Notes: a model not told the origin generated them from the letters alone. Counted from the first letter of the stretch, positions 27,975-37,305 are shown. The stretch is 64,000 nucleotides of DNA from Elusimicrobiota bacterium (GCA_017528425.1 JAFXOV010000044.1:62001-126000), one strand, 5' to 3'. Numbers and translations: made by a program.

Positions 27975-28454
27975 ATGAAGATAGGTATTTTATCTGACAC
28001 ACACAACAATATAGATAAAATATTGAAAGCTATAGATTTTTTTAATCTCCGGCAGGTAGAGTTCGTTTTACATGCCGGAGATTTTTCTTATCCTGAATCG
28101 GCAAGATACTTTTCAAAATTAAATGTTCCGTTTTTAGCTGTTTTCGGAAACAACGATTTCGATTATTACGGTTTATCAAAAACCATTGAAAAATTCGGCA
28201 GTATTTACGAACCGCCTTACGATTTTGTTCTGGATAACAAAAGTTTTTTATTAACACACCATTTATACACACCGACAAAAAAGTTTGATTATATAATCTA
28301 CGGACACACTCACAGACCTTCAATAACAAAAACTTCCAACGGATTACTTATAAATCCCGGAGAAGTGACCGGCAGAAGATACGGAAGAAGCACGGTTGCC
28401 GTTCTTGATACAACAGCGAACCGTGCCGAAATATTTGACTTGGATTTGGAATAA
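27975..28454 (+). CDS. YfcE/MJ0936-type metallophosphodiesterase
   Basis: The 159 residues hold the calcineurin-like metal motifs: SDTHNN at 7-12, HAGDFSYPE, FGNND, THH and YGHTHRP, ending NPGEVTGRR. Members hydrolyse phosphodiesters in vitro; the natural substrate is unknown. It sits directly after nfu on the plus strand and converges on the PspC gene with only three bases between the stops. Confidence 0.92.
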   Translation: MKIGILSDTHNNIDKILKAIDFFNLRQVEFVLHAGDFSYPESARYFSKLNVPFLAVFGNNDFDYYGLSKTIEKFGSIYEPPYDFVLDNKSFLLTHHLYTPTKKFDYIIYGHTHRPSITKTSNGLLINPGEVTGRRYGRSTVAVLDTTANRAEIFDLDLE

Positions 28455-28457
28455 TAA

Positions 28458-28682
28458 TTATTTTATTATATCAGGGTTTGATCCGCCTGAATACGGATCT
28501 ACCGGCATAATAAAATATGCAATTATGTATATGAGTCCTACAGGAAAAAAGCCTGTAAATATAAGCAATAAAATCATTATTATTCTTACGACGGTTTTAT
28601 CCATACCAAAATACTGTGCTAATCCGGAACATATACCAAAAATAATTTTATCGTTAGGTAATCTTGTTAACTGTTTTGACAT
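28458..28682 (-). CDS. PspC-domain membrane protein
   Basis: The 74 residues are one PspC domain: LTRLPNDKIIFGICSGLAQYFG, then a transmembrane helix (VRIIMILLLIFTGFFPVGLIYIIAYFIM). The domain is found in phage-shock-type stress regulators and many short stand-alone membrane proteins. GGGAGAA precedes the ATG. No pspA is near, so a general envelope-stress role is only suggested. Confidence 0.9.
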   Translation of the reverse strand: MSKQLTRLPNDKIIFGICSGLAQYFGMDKTVVRIIMILLLIFTGFFPVGLIYIIAYFIMPVDPYSGGSNPDIIK

Positions 28683-28695
28683 TTTATTCTCCCGT

Positions 28696-30354
28696 TTATT
28701 TTTTATTATCTGCTTCTCTTATTTGTACTCTTCTTATTTTACCGCTTATAGTTTTGGGCAACTCATCCACAAATTCAACTATTCTGGGATATTTGTAAGG
28801 AGCTGTAACCCTTTTAACATGGTTTTGCAATTCTTTTTTCAAATCGTCACTTGCTTTAAAACCTTTTGCCAAAACAACGGTTGCTTTAACAATTTGTCCT
28901 CTGTCAGGATCGGGAACTGCGGTTATTGCACATTCCAATACCGCCGGATGTTCCAATAATGCACTTTCAACTTCAAAAGGCCCGATTCTGTATCCCGAAC
29001 TTTTTATAACATCATCAACTCTACCGACAAACCAAATATATCCGTCTTCATCTCTGTATGCGGTATCACCGGTAAAATATAATCCGTCATGCAAAACTTG
29101 TTTCGTAAGTTCAGGGTCTTTATAGTAGCCGTTAAATAATCCTGCCGGTTTTTCTCCGTGAAGTCTTACAACAATTTGTCCGACTTCACCGAACTCACAA
29201 GATTTATAATCATCATCAACTATATCTATATCATAATACGGTGCCGGTTTTCCTATTGAACCCGGTTTCGGTGTCATCATAGGAAAATTACCTATAATGG
29301 AAACAAGTTCGGTTTGACCGTAAGACTCCATTAATCTTACACCTGTAATTTTTTTCCAATTGTTATACATTTCAGCATCCAAAGGTTCACCTGCAATCGT
29401 ACAATATTTTAAGTTCGACAAATCATAACTCGGTATATCTTCTTTTATCAAATATCTGTATATTGTCGGAGGTGCACAGAAAGATGTAACTTTATGTTTG
29501 GAAATTTGTTCCAAAATATCTTTCGGTGTAAACTTATCAAAATCATAAACAAATACTGCCGTACCTGTTATCCATTGAGCATAAATTTTTCCCCACGCGG
29601 CTTTTGCCCAACCGGTATCGGCAACGGTTATATGTAATCCGTTTTCCTGAAGGTTATGCCATTGACCTACAATCAAAAGTCCTAAAGGATATGTAAAATC
29701 GTGTGTTACCATTTTAGGCATTCCGGTTGTTCCGGAAGTAAAATACAAAAGCATATTGTCGTGGTTTGTTGTTGCCTGGTCACCTTGCGGTCTTTCAAAT
29801 ACATCGGACTCTTTTTCTATTTCTTCGGTAAAATTGTACCAACCGTCGGCACCTTTGCTGTTTACACAAACTTTATATTTTAATGTAGGTGTTTTACTTT
29901 GCGATTTATTTACAACATCTACAAGACCGTGAGCATCTACAACAACAGCCATTTTAACATCTGCTGCATTACATCTGTAAACAATATCTTTTTCCGTTAA
30001 TAAATGTGTTGCAGGTATACCTATTGCTCCTATTTTATGAAGCGCAACAACGGAAAACCAAAACTCAAATCTTCTTTTTAAAATAAGTAAAACGGTATCA
30101 CCTTTTTTTATACCTATTCTTTTAAAAAAGTTTGCGGTTTTATTTGTATATTTTTTAATATCTTCAAATGTAAAAGTTTTTTCCAAACCTTTATCATCGC
30201 ACCAAACAAGAGCTTTTTTATTAGGTTCTTGCTTTGCCCATTCATCAACGATATCAAAACCGAAATTAAAGTTTTCAGGCACGGTTATTTTAAAATTTTT
30301 CACAAAATCTTCATATTTATCAAAATGTTTTGTCGTTATATATTTTTCTAACAT
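28696..30354 (-). CDS. AMP-binding acyl-CoA synthetase
   Basis: The 552 residues belong to the ANL superfamily and most resemble acetyl/medium-chain acyl-CoA synthetases. The P-loop is LLYFTSGTTGMPK, followed by SYGQTE, the hinge motif YFTGDTAYRDEDGYIWFVGR, and the C-terminal lysine in KTISGKIRR. It activates a carboxylic acid with ATP and CoA. It lies 12 bases after the cupin regulator gene, so the pair is probably one operon in which that regulator senses the substrate or product. The precise acid is not determinable. Confidence 0.9.
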   Translation of the reverse strand: MLEKYITTKHFDKYEDFVKNFKITVPENFNFGFDIVDEWAKQEPNKKALVWCDDKGLEKTFTFEDIKKYTNKTANFFKRIGIKKGDTVLLILKRRFEFWFSVVALHKIGAIGIPATHLLTEKDIVYRCNAADVKMAVVVDAHGLVDVVNKSQSKTPTLKYKVCVNSKGADGWYNFTEEIEKESDVFERPQGDQATTNHDNMLLYFTSGTTGMPKMVTHDFTYPLGLLIVGQWHNLQENGLHITVADTGWAKAAWGKIYAQWITGTAVFVYDFDKFTPKDILEQISKHKVTSFCAPPTIYRYLIKEDIPSYDLSNLKYCTIAGEPLDAEMYNNWKKITGVRLMESYGQTELVSIIGNFPMMTPKPGSIGKPAPYYDIDIVDDDYKSCEFGEVGQIVVRLHGEKPAGLFNGYYKDPELTKQVLHDGLYFTGDTAYRDEDGYIWFVGRVDDVIKSSGYRIGPFEVESALLEHPAVLECAITAVPDPDRGQIVKATVVLAKGFKASDDLKKELQNHVKRVTAPYKYPRIVEFVDELPKTISGKIRRVQIREADNKK

Positions 30355-30366
30355 ATTTTTCTCCGA

Positions 30367-30927
30367 TTAATTTAAAATTGTAGCGAGAAATCTAAGTTGC
30401 TTATTACCTAAAGCCATCATTGCATGTTCTGTTCCTGAATCAAAATAAATGCTGTCTCCAGGATTTAAAATAACTTCCTGATTCTTATAAAAGAACTTCA
30501 TTTGTCCTTCAAGAATATAGTTAAATTCATGTCCTTCGTGAGCATATTTATGAATATCACTTTTTTCTTCTTTTTCAGGATCAACGGTTACCATAAAAAA
30601 TTCCGCTTTCTTATTAATAAAATTATATGCCAAATCCTGATACTTATATTCTTTTCTTCTGTCTATTGAAAGACCTTTATCTTTTCTTACTACACTGAAC
30701 TTTTTAAGTTTAGGTTCTTCACCGGTTAAAAGAACGGTCAACTCTATATTGAATTTGCCTGCCATCGCATACAAAAAACTTACAGGAATATCGCATTCTC
30801 CGCTTTCATACTCGATATATTTGTCTACAGCTACATTAAGTTCCTTTGCCATTGATTCAATAGACATATCGGAAATTTCTCTTAACTCTTTAATTCGCTT
30901 TGCAATCAATTTAATATTTTCTAACAT
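30367..30927 (-). CDS. XRE-family regulator with C-terminal cupin
   Basis: The 186 residues combine an N-terminal helix-turn-helix of the Cro/C1 type (AKRIKELREISDMSIESMAKEL, 9-60) with a cupin fold (HEGHEFNYILEGQMKFFY, LNPGDSIYFDSGTEHAM, 120-175). Such proteins bind a small ligand and control neighbouring genes. AGGGAGG lies about eight bases before the ATG. It precedes the acyl-CoA synthetase and likely regulates it. Confidence 0.93.
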   Translation of the reverse strand: MLENIKLIAKRIKELREISDMSIESMAKELNVAVDKYIEYESGECDIPVSFLYAMAGKFNIELTVLLTGEEPKLKKFSVVRKDKGLSIDRRKEYKYQDLAYNFINKKAEFFMVTVDPEKEEKSDIHKYAHEGHEFNYILEGQMKFFYKNQEVILNPGDSIYFDSGTEHAMMALGNKQLRFLATILN

Positions 30928-30963
30928 TTTACTGCCTCCCTGCCTTATAATAAATATTCGTAA

Positions 30964-30992
30964 ATTTTATAAATTTAATTCCGTAAAAGCAA
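30964..30992 (-). promoter_or_regulatory. Promoter of the XRE-cupin / acyl-CoA synthetase operon
   Basis: Minus strand TTGCTT (30987-30992), 17-base spacer and TAAAAT (30964-30969), 37 bases before the start codon. Confidence 0.4.
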
Positions 30993-31031
30993 CTTAAATC
31001 TGCTCTAATGTTATGTCTTTTAATAGGCTTG

Positions 31032-31622
31032 TTATTGCTTATCTTTCAGCTGTTTGTAAATGAACTTAATATTCTTTTTAAGTTCGGCAAGTGTTCCGGA
31101 ATTGTCTATAGTGATATCTGCCATCTTCATTTTGTCTTCTATAGGCATTTGCAATGCTATTCTTTTTGTTGCTTCTTCTTTGGAAAGTTTATCCCTTCTC
31201 ATAAGTCTTGATAACTGCAAATGATACTTTGCATATATAACTATAACTTTATCACAAATTCTGTCTAATCCCACTTCAAAAAGTAACGGAGCATCAACAA
31301 TAATATCAGTGCTGTTATACTTTTTGGCTATTATTTCGTTGGTTTTTCTTATTATGTGCGGATGGATTATTCTTTCAAGCTCGATTTTTGCCTGTTTATC
31401 GGCAAATATAATTGATGCCAACTTTTTTCTGTTTAATGTTCCGTCATCTTTAAGAACATCCGTTCCGAACGTACCGACAATATCTTTCAAACATTTACTG
31501 TCTTTGGCAGTTAATGTTCTTGATATCTTATCGGCATCGATTATATAACAACCGATTTGCTTAAATACTTTAGATGATTGACTTTTACCGGTACCTATGC
31601 TACCCGTAAGCCCGATTATCAT
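31032..31622 (-). CDS. coaE: Dephospho-CoA kinase
   Basis: The 196 residues begin MIIGLTGSIGTGKS (P-loop 7-14), with DADKISR, IVDAPLLFEVGLD and the lid region RDKLSKEEATKRI. It performs the last step of CoA synthesis. The ATG at 31622 is chosen because GAGG lies seven bases before it; the frame can extend to a TTG at 31634. The Shine-Dalgarno abuts the end of an AT-rich repeat that separates coaE from polA. Confidence 0.93.
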   Translation of the reverse strand: MIIGLTGSIGTGKSQSSKVFKQIGCYIIDADKISRTLTAKDSKCLKDIVGTFGTDVLKDDGTLNRKKLASIIFADKQAKIELERIIHPHIIRKTNEIIAKKYNSTDIIVDAPLLFEVGLDRICDKVIVIYAKYHLQLSRLMRRDKLSKEEATKRIALQMPIEDKMKMADITIDNSGTLAELKKNIKFIYKQLKDKQ

Positions 31623-31636
31623 TTTATACCTCAAAA

Positions 31637-31811
31637 AGACAATTTATAATTTACAATTTATAATTTATAATTTTGGCGTCCTTCGAACTAATTTTTAATA
31701 GATTACTTCGCTCCGCTCGTAATGACGACTTTTGTCATTGCGAAGGGCTTTAGCCCTGTGGCAATCCATTGCCGTTCATTGTAAATTATACATTATAAAT
31801 TATTAATTGCA
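31637..31811. repeat. AT-rich inverted-end repeat element between polA and coaE
   Basis: The left end (about 31638-31672) and right end (about 31777-31811) are built from ATTTATAAT/ATTTACAAT words in inverted order. Between them are two palindromic units, TAGATTACTTCGCTCCGCTCGTAATGAC (31699-31726) and GTCATTGCGAAGGGCTTTAGCCC...GGCAATCC. The right end overlaps the last codons of polA. A second element of the same design lies at 53416-53555. Confidence 0.75.
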
Positions 31812-34540
31812 GTTAAATCCGCCCAATTAGTTCCTATTTTAACTTCCACCAACAAAGGAACATCCAATTTTACCGCATGTTCCATTTCATATTTTAGCAT
31901 ATTTATAACAATATTTTCTTCTTCTTTCGGCACTTCCAACAACAAATCATCATGAACCTGTAAAAGTATCTTGGATTTTAAGTTCTGTTCTTTTAACTTT
32001 TTGGATACGTTTATCATTGCTATCTTAATAATATCAGCGGATGTTCCTTGTACCGGAGTATTAAGTGCCATTCTTTCACCGAAAGATACTATTTGTTTGT
32101 TGGAAGAATTTATTTCCGGAATGTATCTTATTCTGCCGGTGATAGTTTGAACATACCCTTTTTGTTTTGTTTCTTCTATTATTCTGTTAGACCAATTTTT
32201 TATACCTATATACTTTGAAAAATAACTGTCTATATACTCTTTTGCCTGTTTAACCGGAATATCCAACTGTTTAGATAACCCGAACGAAGATATTCCGTAA
32301 ACTATACCGAAATTTATGGACTTTGCAGCCATTCTTTGCTGTTTCGTAACATCTTCTTTTTTTGCTATGTTAAATACTTCCATAGCGGTTGCCGTATGAA
32401 TATCCTGTCCGGAACAAAAAGCTTTAATTAAATTTTTATCTTTGGATATATGAGCCAAAGACCTTAAATCTATCTGTGAATAATCTGCGGAAACGAAAAT
32501 GTTACCTTCACCCGCTACAAAAACTTTTCTGAATCTTCTGCCATACTCGGTTCTTATAGGAATATTTTGCAAGTTCGGATCCGAAGATGAAAGTCTGCCC
32601 GTTGTAGTTATTGCCTGATTAAATATTGTGTGTATTCTTTCCCCTTCTATTTCGTTAAATCTTCTAACCGAATCTACATAAGTGGATTTTAATTTTTGTA
32701 ATTCTCTGTATTTTAATATTTCGTTAGCTATATCGTATTGCGACAATTCCGCCAAAACAGACTCATCGGTAGAATATCCCGTTTTAGTTTTTTTAATTAC
32801 CGGCAAATTCAACTTTTCAAATAATATTACAGCCAACTGTTTGGGTGAATTTATGTTAAAAGTTTCGCCTGCCAAATCATAAATTTTTTGTTCAATTACC
32901 AATATTGCGTTTATTAATTCTTTATCAAAATCATCTAAAAACTTTTTATCTGTTTTTATACCTGCCGATTCCATTTCGTATAACACCTGAACTATCGGCA
33001 TTTCTATATCGTAAAACAAGCTTGATAAATTGATTTTGTTTAACTCGTTTATCAATATATCTTTTAAGTTGTAAAGACTTATGGATTTTGAACAAGAATA
33101 GTCTGCCAAAGTTTGTATATCTATGTTGTCTGCTTTTATTTTTTTTGTACCTTTGGAAAAAATTTCTTCATCGGTTTTTATATGGAAACTAAGATATTTT
33201 AATGCCAATTGTTCTATGGTATGAGATTGTGACGGGTTAATACAATAAGAAGCTATCATAACATCAAAACTGATATTTTTTAAATCTATATTTAACGTTT
33301 TAAGTATATGTTTAACAAACTTTAAATCACAACCGGTAAACTTTATATTTTCATTTTCAAATACCGGTTTAAATATTTCAACAAAATCATCTTGCTGTAT
33401 TTGTTGCAATATAAAATCGTTATGGTTTATCGGGATATAATAATTATTATCCGTTCCGTAACATAAAGAAACACCTACCACCAAATCCTGCATTATGCCC
33501 GAACCCGCAGTTTCTATATTTATCGATATTTCTTTTTGTCGTAAAAGTTCTTGTTTAAGTGCCTGTGCTTTTTCCGTGGTATCTGCTATCTTTACTATAT
33601 TTTTTGTTTCTTTATGTATTACTTTTTGTTGAACCGGTTGAACGGATTTTGGTACAGCACTAACAGTTTCCTGCTGTAAAGAAAACGTATCTTGTTGAGG
33701 TTTGTTTTGTATAAAACTGTATAATTCATATTGCTTAAAAAAGTCCTGTGCGGTTTCAAACAGATTATCGTTAAATTTCAAATCTTCCATGGAAACGTTT
33801 ATCGGTACATTAAGTTCAAGTTGCACTAATTTCTTGCTTAACAAAACATCGTTTGCACCGTCTTTAATTGCCTGAGATATTTTACCCTTTATGGAATCCG
33901 CATTTGCAATAATATCTTCAACGGAACCGTAAGTATTTATAAGCTTTACCGCTGTTTTTTCTCCTATACCTTTAACACCGCAAACGTTATCGCAATTGTC
34001 TCCCATCAAAGCCAACATATCTACGATTTTGTCGGGATACAAGCCGTACTTTTCATAAACTTTTTGACTGTCAAACATTATATTTTTAGATTCGTTCCAA
34101 ATATGAATATTGTCATTAACCAACTGAAACAAATCTTTATCGCCGGTAACAATAACAACTTTTACACCTTCTTTTTCGGCTTTTTTTGCTACCGTTCCTA
34201 TAACGTCGTCCGCCTCGAATCCTGCCTGTTCGAAATGCGCCAATTTCATGGCATCAACAGCTTGTCTTGCTATCGGCATTTGTTTCTTTAAATCTTCGTC
34301 TATTTCTTTTCTGTTAGCTTTATATACAGGCGATAACTGATGTCTGAAATTTTTTGAAGGATGATCAAAACATACTGCTATATAATCCGGTTTTTGTTCG
34401 TTTTTTACTTTATTGATAAGTTTTATAAAACCGTAAACGGCATTTGTAGGAATACCGGCAGATGTTGTAAGCGGTCTTATTGCATGGTATGCTCTGTGAA
34501 TATATGCACTTGCATCGATTATATATAAAACTTTGTCCAT
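31793..34540 (-). CDS. polA: DNA polymerase I with degenerate proofreading site
   Basis: The 915 residues have three parts. The 5'-nuclease domain is at 1-290 (IIDASAYIHRAYHA, VTGDKDLFQLV, GVKGIGEKTA). The 3'-5' exonuclease-like domain is at about 320-520. The family A polymerase is at 560-915 (DYSQIDLRSLAHIS, RMAAKSINFGIVYG, QVHDDLLLEV). In the middle domain three of the four expected catalytic acids look replaced: INIETAG for DxE, GCDLKFV where NxxxD is expected, and YSCSK where YxxxD is expected. Proofreading is therefore probably lost, as in Taq polymerase. The stop codon and last residues lie in repeat DNA. Confidence 0.95.
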   Translation of the reverse strand: MDKVLYIIDASAYIHRAYHAIRPLTTSAGIPTNAVYGFIKLINKVKNEQKPDYIAVCFDHPSKNFRHQLSPVYKANRKEIDEDLKKQMPIARQAVDAMKLAHFEQAGFEADDVIGTVAKKAEKEGVKVVIVTGDKDLFQLVNDNIHIWNESKNIMFDSQKVYEKYGLYPDKIVDMLALMGDNCDNVCGVKGIGEKTAVKLINTYGSVEDIIANADSIKGKISQAIKDGANDVLLSKKLVQLELNVPINVSMEDLKFNDNLFETAQDFFKQYELYSFIQNKPQQDTFSLQQETVSAVPKSVQPVQQKVIHKETKNIVKIADTTEKAQALKQELLRQKEISINIETAGSGIMQDLVVGVSLCYGTDNNYYIPINHNDFILQQIQQDDFVEIFKPVFENENIKFTGCDLKFVKHILKTLNIDLKNISFDVMIASYCINPSQSHTIEQLALKYLSFHIKTDEEIFSKGTKKIKADNIDIQTLADYSCSKSISLYNLKDILINELNKINLSSLFYDIEMPIVQVLYEMESAGIKTDKKFLDDFDKELINAILVIEQKIYDLAGETFNINSPKQLAVILFEKLNLPVIKKTKTGYSTDESVLAELSQYDIANEILKYRELQKLKSTYVDSVRRFNEIEGERIHTIFNQAITTTGRLSSSDPNLQNIPIRTEYGRRFRKVFVAGEGNIFVSADYSQIDLRSLAHISKDKNLIKAFCSGQDIHTATAMEVFNIAKKEDVTKQQRMAAKSINFGIVYGISSFGLSKQLDIPVKQAKEYIDSYFSKYIGIKNWSNRIIEETKQKGYVQTITGRIRYIPEINSSNKQIVSFGERMALNTPVQGTSADIIKIAMINVSKKLKEQNLKSKILLQVHDDLLLEVPKEEENIVINMLKYEMEHAVKLDVPLLVEVKIGTNWADLTAINNL

Positions 34541-34543
34541 GAA

Positions 34544-34560
34544 AAAATCCTGCGGATTTT
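34544..34560 (-). promoter_or_regulatory. Short hairpin enclosing the polA Shine-Dalgarno
   Basis: On the minus strand AAAATCC-GCA-GGATTTT forms a 7-bp stem with a 3-base loop, ending 3 bases before the polA ATG; its AGGA would be the ribosome-binding site. It occupies the whole gap after trxB. Confidence 0.5.
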
Positions 34561-35477
34561 TATCCTTCTATAAAATGTTGAGCGGAAATTGCTGCTATCG
34601 CACCGTCACCTGCAGCCGTAACAACTTGTCTTAATAGTTTTTGTCTTACATCACCGCAAGCAAAAATACCTTGAACAGATGTGTTCATGTTGTCATCGGT
34701 TACAATATAACCTGCTTCGTTTAATTTGATAGCTGTATTATTTAAAAAGTTTGTGTTAGGTAACCAACCTACAAAAACAAATATTCCGTTAACCGCCAAC
34801 TGTGACGAAATATTGTTTTTAACATTTTTTAATGTTATTTCTTCTACGGTAAGGTTACCTGAAATTTTTTCTACGACAGAATCAAATATTATGTTTATTT
34901 TGGGTTCTGCAAAAACTTTTTCCTGCAAAATTTTTGCAGCTCTGAATTGATCTCTTCTGTGAATCAAATTAACTTTAGCAGCAAATTTTGTTAAATATAA
35001 TGCTTCTTGTAATGCGGAATCTCCCCCGCCCACAACTGCAATTTCTTTATTTCTGAAAAACGGTCCGTCGCAAGTAGCACAATACGATACACCTTTACCT
35101 ATAAATTCCTGTTCACCTCCAACTGCCAACTTCTTAAAATTGGCACCGCTTGCTATAATAACCGTTTTTGTAAAATATTCTTTATTGTCAGAAAGTACAA
35201 CTTTTTTTATTGCATCTTCGGTTTCAACAGCAGATGCTTCACCGTAAACTATTTCGCAACCGAAAGTTCTTGCTTGCTTTTCCATCTTCATTGCAAGCTC
35301 AAACCCGTTTATTCCTTCTTCAAATCCGGGATAATTTTCAAGGTGATCCGTTATTGCAATCTGCCCGCCGCAACCTGCTTTTTCTATAAGTAAAGTTTTA
35401 AGTCTTGCTCTTGAAGCATATATCGCAGCAGACATACCGGAAGGGCCGCCGCCGACTATTATAACATCATATATCAT
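34560..35477 (-). CDS. trxB: Thioredoxin reductase
   Basis: The 305-residue flavoprotein has the FAD motif VGGGPSGMSAAIYASR at 8-23, the redox-active CATC in VSYCATCDGPFF near 132-139, the NADPH motif VGGGDSALQEAL and the C-terminal FACGDVR. It reduces thioredoxin with NADPH. It is followed by polA and preceded by the TlpA-like and thioredoxin genes, forming a trxA-tlpA-trxB redox operon. Confidence 0.96.
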   Translation of the reverse strand: MIYDVIIVGGGPSGMSAAIYASRARLKTLLIEKAGCGGQIAITDHLENYPGFEEGINGFELAMKMEKQARTFGCEIVYGEASAVETEDAIKKVVLSDNKEYFTKTVIIASGANFKKLAVGGEQEFIGKGVSYCATCDGPFFRNKEIAVVGGGDSALQEALYLTKFAAKVNLIHRRDQFRAAKILQEKVFAEPKINIIFDSVVEKISGNLTVEEITLKNVKNNISSQLAVNGIFVFVGWLPNTNFLNNTAIKLNEAGYIVTDDNMNTSVQGIFACGDVRQKLLRQVVTAAGDGAIAAISAQHFIEG

Positions 35478-35507
35478 ATTTTATTCTCTCTGTTTTAGTG
35501 ATTTTTT

Positions 35508-35984
35508 CTACAGTAATTTTTTTATATCTTTTTGCCAAAGTTCTTCCACACCGGGAGCAAACCCAACGTACTTGTTATAAATTTCTCCGTTCTTGTCTAT
35601 TATAAAAAATCTCGGTATGGATGAAATTTTATAGTTGGATATCACTTTTTTGTCACTTAACAATACGGGATAATTCATTTTCTGTTTTTTCATAAATTTT
35701 AATATTGTGTCTTTATCTTCTTGCAAGTTTATACCCAATACAACAAAATCTTCATTATCTTTATATTGTTCATACAAATTTTCTACTGCGGGAATAGAAG
35801 CTCTGCAAGGAGGACACCAAGTTGCCCAAAAATCTATAAATACAACTTTACCTTTATAATCGGATAAAGATACAGGTTTACCTTCCAAATCCTGCAAAGT
35901 AAAATCATAAGAAACTTCTGCACAAGATAGAGAAACACATGCTATTACAAACAACAACAGAATAAACAGTTTTTTATAAAACAT
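35508..35984 (-). CDS. TlpA-family periplasmic thiol-disulfide protein
   Basis: The 158 residues begin with a hydrophobic signal ([18 protein letters not shown]), possibly a lipoprotein signal with Cys near 20, then a thioredoxin-like AhpC/TSA-Redoxin domain: [15 protein letters not shown], the active site [10 protein letters not shown], and [13 protein letters not shown] with the cis-proline. It reduces disulfides or cytochrome apoproteins outside the cytoplasm. The start overlaps the trxA stop by 11 bases. Confidence 0.9.
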   Translation of the reverse strand: MFYKKLFILLLFVIACVSLSCAEVSYDFTLQDLEGKPVSLSDYKGKVVFIDFWATWCPPCRASIPAVENLYEQYKDNEDFVVLGINLQEDKDTILKFMKKQKMNYPVLLSDKKVISNYKISSIPRFFIIDKNGEIYNKYVGFAPGVEELWQKDIKKLL

Positions 35985-36294
35985 TATTTAACTCCTGCTC
36001 TATAGCGGTTTTAGGCCTGAATCCTACCATTTTGTTTATTGGTTTTCCGCCTTTAAATATTATAAGGCAAGGAATAGATGTTATTTGAAACTGTGATGAC
36101 AAAGACATATTTTCATCGGTATTAACTTTACCTACTTTTATTTTGCCGTCATATTCTTTTGCTATTTCATCTACTACAGGTAACAACATTTTGCAAGGTC
36201 CGCACCATGGAGCCCAAAAGTCGAGCAATACGGGAATATCCGATTTTACAACCTCCTGTTCAAAATTTGCTTCTGTTATAACTATTTCCGCCAT
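35974..36294 (-). CDS. trxA: Thioredoxin
   Basis: The 106 residues are a standard thioredoxin with active site [10 protein letters not shown] near 28-37 and the cis-proline loop [12 protein letters not shown] near 74. It is reduced by the TrxB encoded two genes downstream. GGAGGAATAAG precedes the ATG. It has a promoter immediately upstream. Confidence 0.97.
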   Translation of the reverse strand: MAEIVITEANFEQEVVKSDIPVLLDFWAPWCGPCKMLLPVVDEIAKEYDGKIKVGKVNTDENMSLSSQFQITSIPCLIIFKGGKPINKMVGFRPKTAIEQELNNVL

Positions 36295-36331
36295 CTTATT
36301 CCTCCATAAATTATTTTTTTGTATTAGTTAG

Positions 36332-36361
36332 ATTATACTAAAAACAATATAAAATTGCCAA
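36332..36361 (-). promoter_or_regulatory. Promoter of the trxA operon
   Basis: Minus strand TTGGCA (36356-36361), 18-base spacer, TATAAT (36332-36337), 37 bases before the trxA ATG. Confidence 0.55.
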
Positions 36362-36530
36362 AGACAATTTTACAATTAGAAATTAGTAATGAGAAATTAG
36401 AAATTAACGGCAACGACAAAATTGAGGTATGGATGTATGGAAGTATAGAGGTATGGAAACGACAACGGATGGATTGCCACGGGCTAAAGCCCTCGCAATG
36501 AACGGCAATTAGTAATTTAGGTATGTGTGA
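36362..36530. repeat. Repeat-filled intergenic region
   Basis: The gap between divergent trxA and the OMP gene (36295-36602) has no ORF of note. It carries an AATTAGAAATTAG tract (36374-36405), a GTATGGAAGTATAGAGGTATGG block (36424-36460) shared with 56423 and 60880, and the palindromic unit ATTGCCACGGGCTAAAGCCCTCGCAATGA (36472-36501). Confidence 0.75.
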
Positions 36531-36533
36531 ATA

Positions 36534-36562
36534 TTGATTTTTATATAAAATTATGCAATAAT
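36534..36562 (+). promoter_or_regulatory. Promoter of the first tandem OMP gene
   Basis: TTGATT (36534-36539), 17-base spacer, AATAAT (36557-36562). The same sequence with the same spacing recurs at 37277-37305 before the second copy, which supports function. Confidence 0.6.
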
Positions 36563-36602
36563 TTTGGGGTAGTTAAATTTAATTTAAGGAGAAAGAAAAC
36601 AA

Positions 36603-37172
36603 ATGAAAAAAGGATTGTTGGCTTTGTTGTTGGCAGTAGCTCTTGTAGCACCTGTTTTTGCAGCAGACGAAGGTACAATGGAATTGGACATTAAAGCAGG
36701 TTTTAACCTTATGTCCAGTGCAGAGGTTGAAAGTGAAAGCCAGGATATAGATCCTGCATTCACAGCCGGAGTAGATTTCTTTTATTATGTAATGCCTCAA
36801 TTGGCAATCGGTGCCGGTGTTCAATATGTTTTCAATTCTGAAGTAGCAGATTCTCATGGTATGAAAGCAGGTTGGACAAATCTTTATGCACAAGCAAAAT
36901 ATGTATTTGAAACAGGAAGCGATATTTTTAACAATGTTTATCCTTTAGTTCAAATCGGTTATGGAATTTTAAGAACAGATCCAGATGAAGATTTTATAGA
37001 TTCAAACGGATTATATTGGGGTATCGGTGCAGGAACAACAATAAACAAATGTATTGTTCTTGAACTTCTTTATTCAAATGGTAATGCAACACTTAAACTT
37101 GATCCTTGGACTACAGGAGATTTAAAGTATTCAACAATCCAATTGAAAGTTGGTTATAAATTTACTTTCTAA
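36603..37172 (+). CDS. Small outer-membrane beta-barrel protein, tandem copy 1
   Basis: The 189 residues have a signal peptide (1-20, APVFAADEG) and an amphipathic beta-strand mature part ending KVGYKFTF, an outer-membrane insertion signal. It is near identical in layout to the protein at 8722-9288 (shared PAFTAGVDFFYYVMPQLAIG and FNNVYPLV-like segments) and similar to the next gene. AAGGAGAAAG lies upstream of the ATG. It has its own promoter and terminator. The exact family is not recognised. Confidence 0.8.
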   Translation: MKKGLLALLLAVALVAPVFAADEGTMELDIKAGFNLMSSAEVESESQDIDPAFTAGVDFFYYVMPQLAIGAGVQYVFNSEVADSHGMKAGWTNLYAQAKYVFETGSDIFNNVYPLVQIGYGILRTDPDEDFIDSNGLYWGIGAGTTINKCIVLELLYSNGNATLKLDPWTTGDLKYSTIQLKVGYKFTF

Positions 37173-37191
37173 TTAATATAAAAAAACAATT

Positions 37192-37230
37192 AAAGCACAG
37201 GAAGAATTTTTCTTTCTGTGCTTTTTGTTT
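37192..37230 (+). terminator. Rho-independent terminator after OMP copy 1
   Basis: AAAGCACAG (37192-37200) pairs with CTGTGCTTT (37216-37224), extended by G-U pairs inside, and a T-rich run follows. Confidence 0.85.
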
Positions 37231-37276
37231 TTTATATAGGCGAAACGGCAATTAGTAATTTAGCTGTGTGTGAATA

Positions 37277-37305
37277 TTGATTTTAACATAAAATTATGCA
37301 ATAAT
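37277..37305 (+). promoter_or_regulatory. Promoter of the second tandem OMP gene
   Basis: TTGATT (37277-37282), 17 bases, AATAAT (37300-37305); the flanking bases (GTGTGAATA before, GGTAGTTAAATTT after) also match the copy at 36534. Confidence 0.6.
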
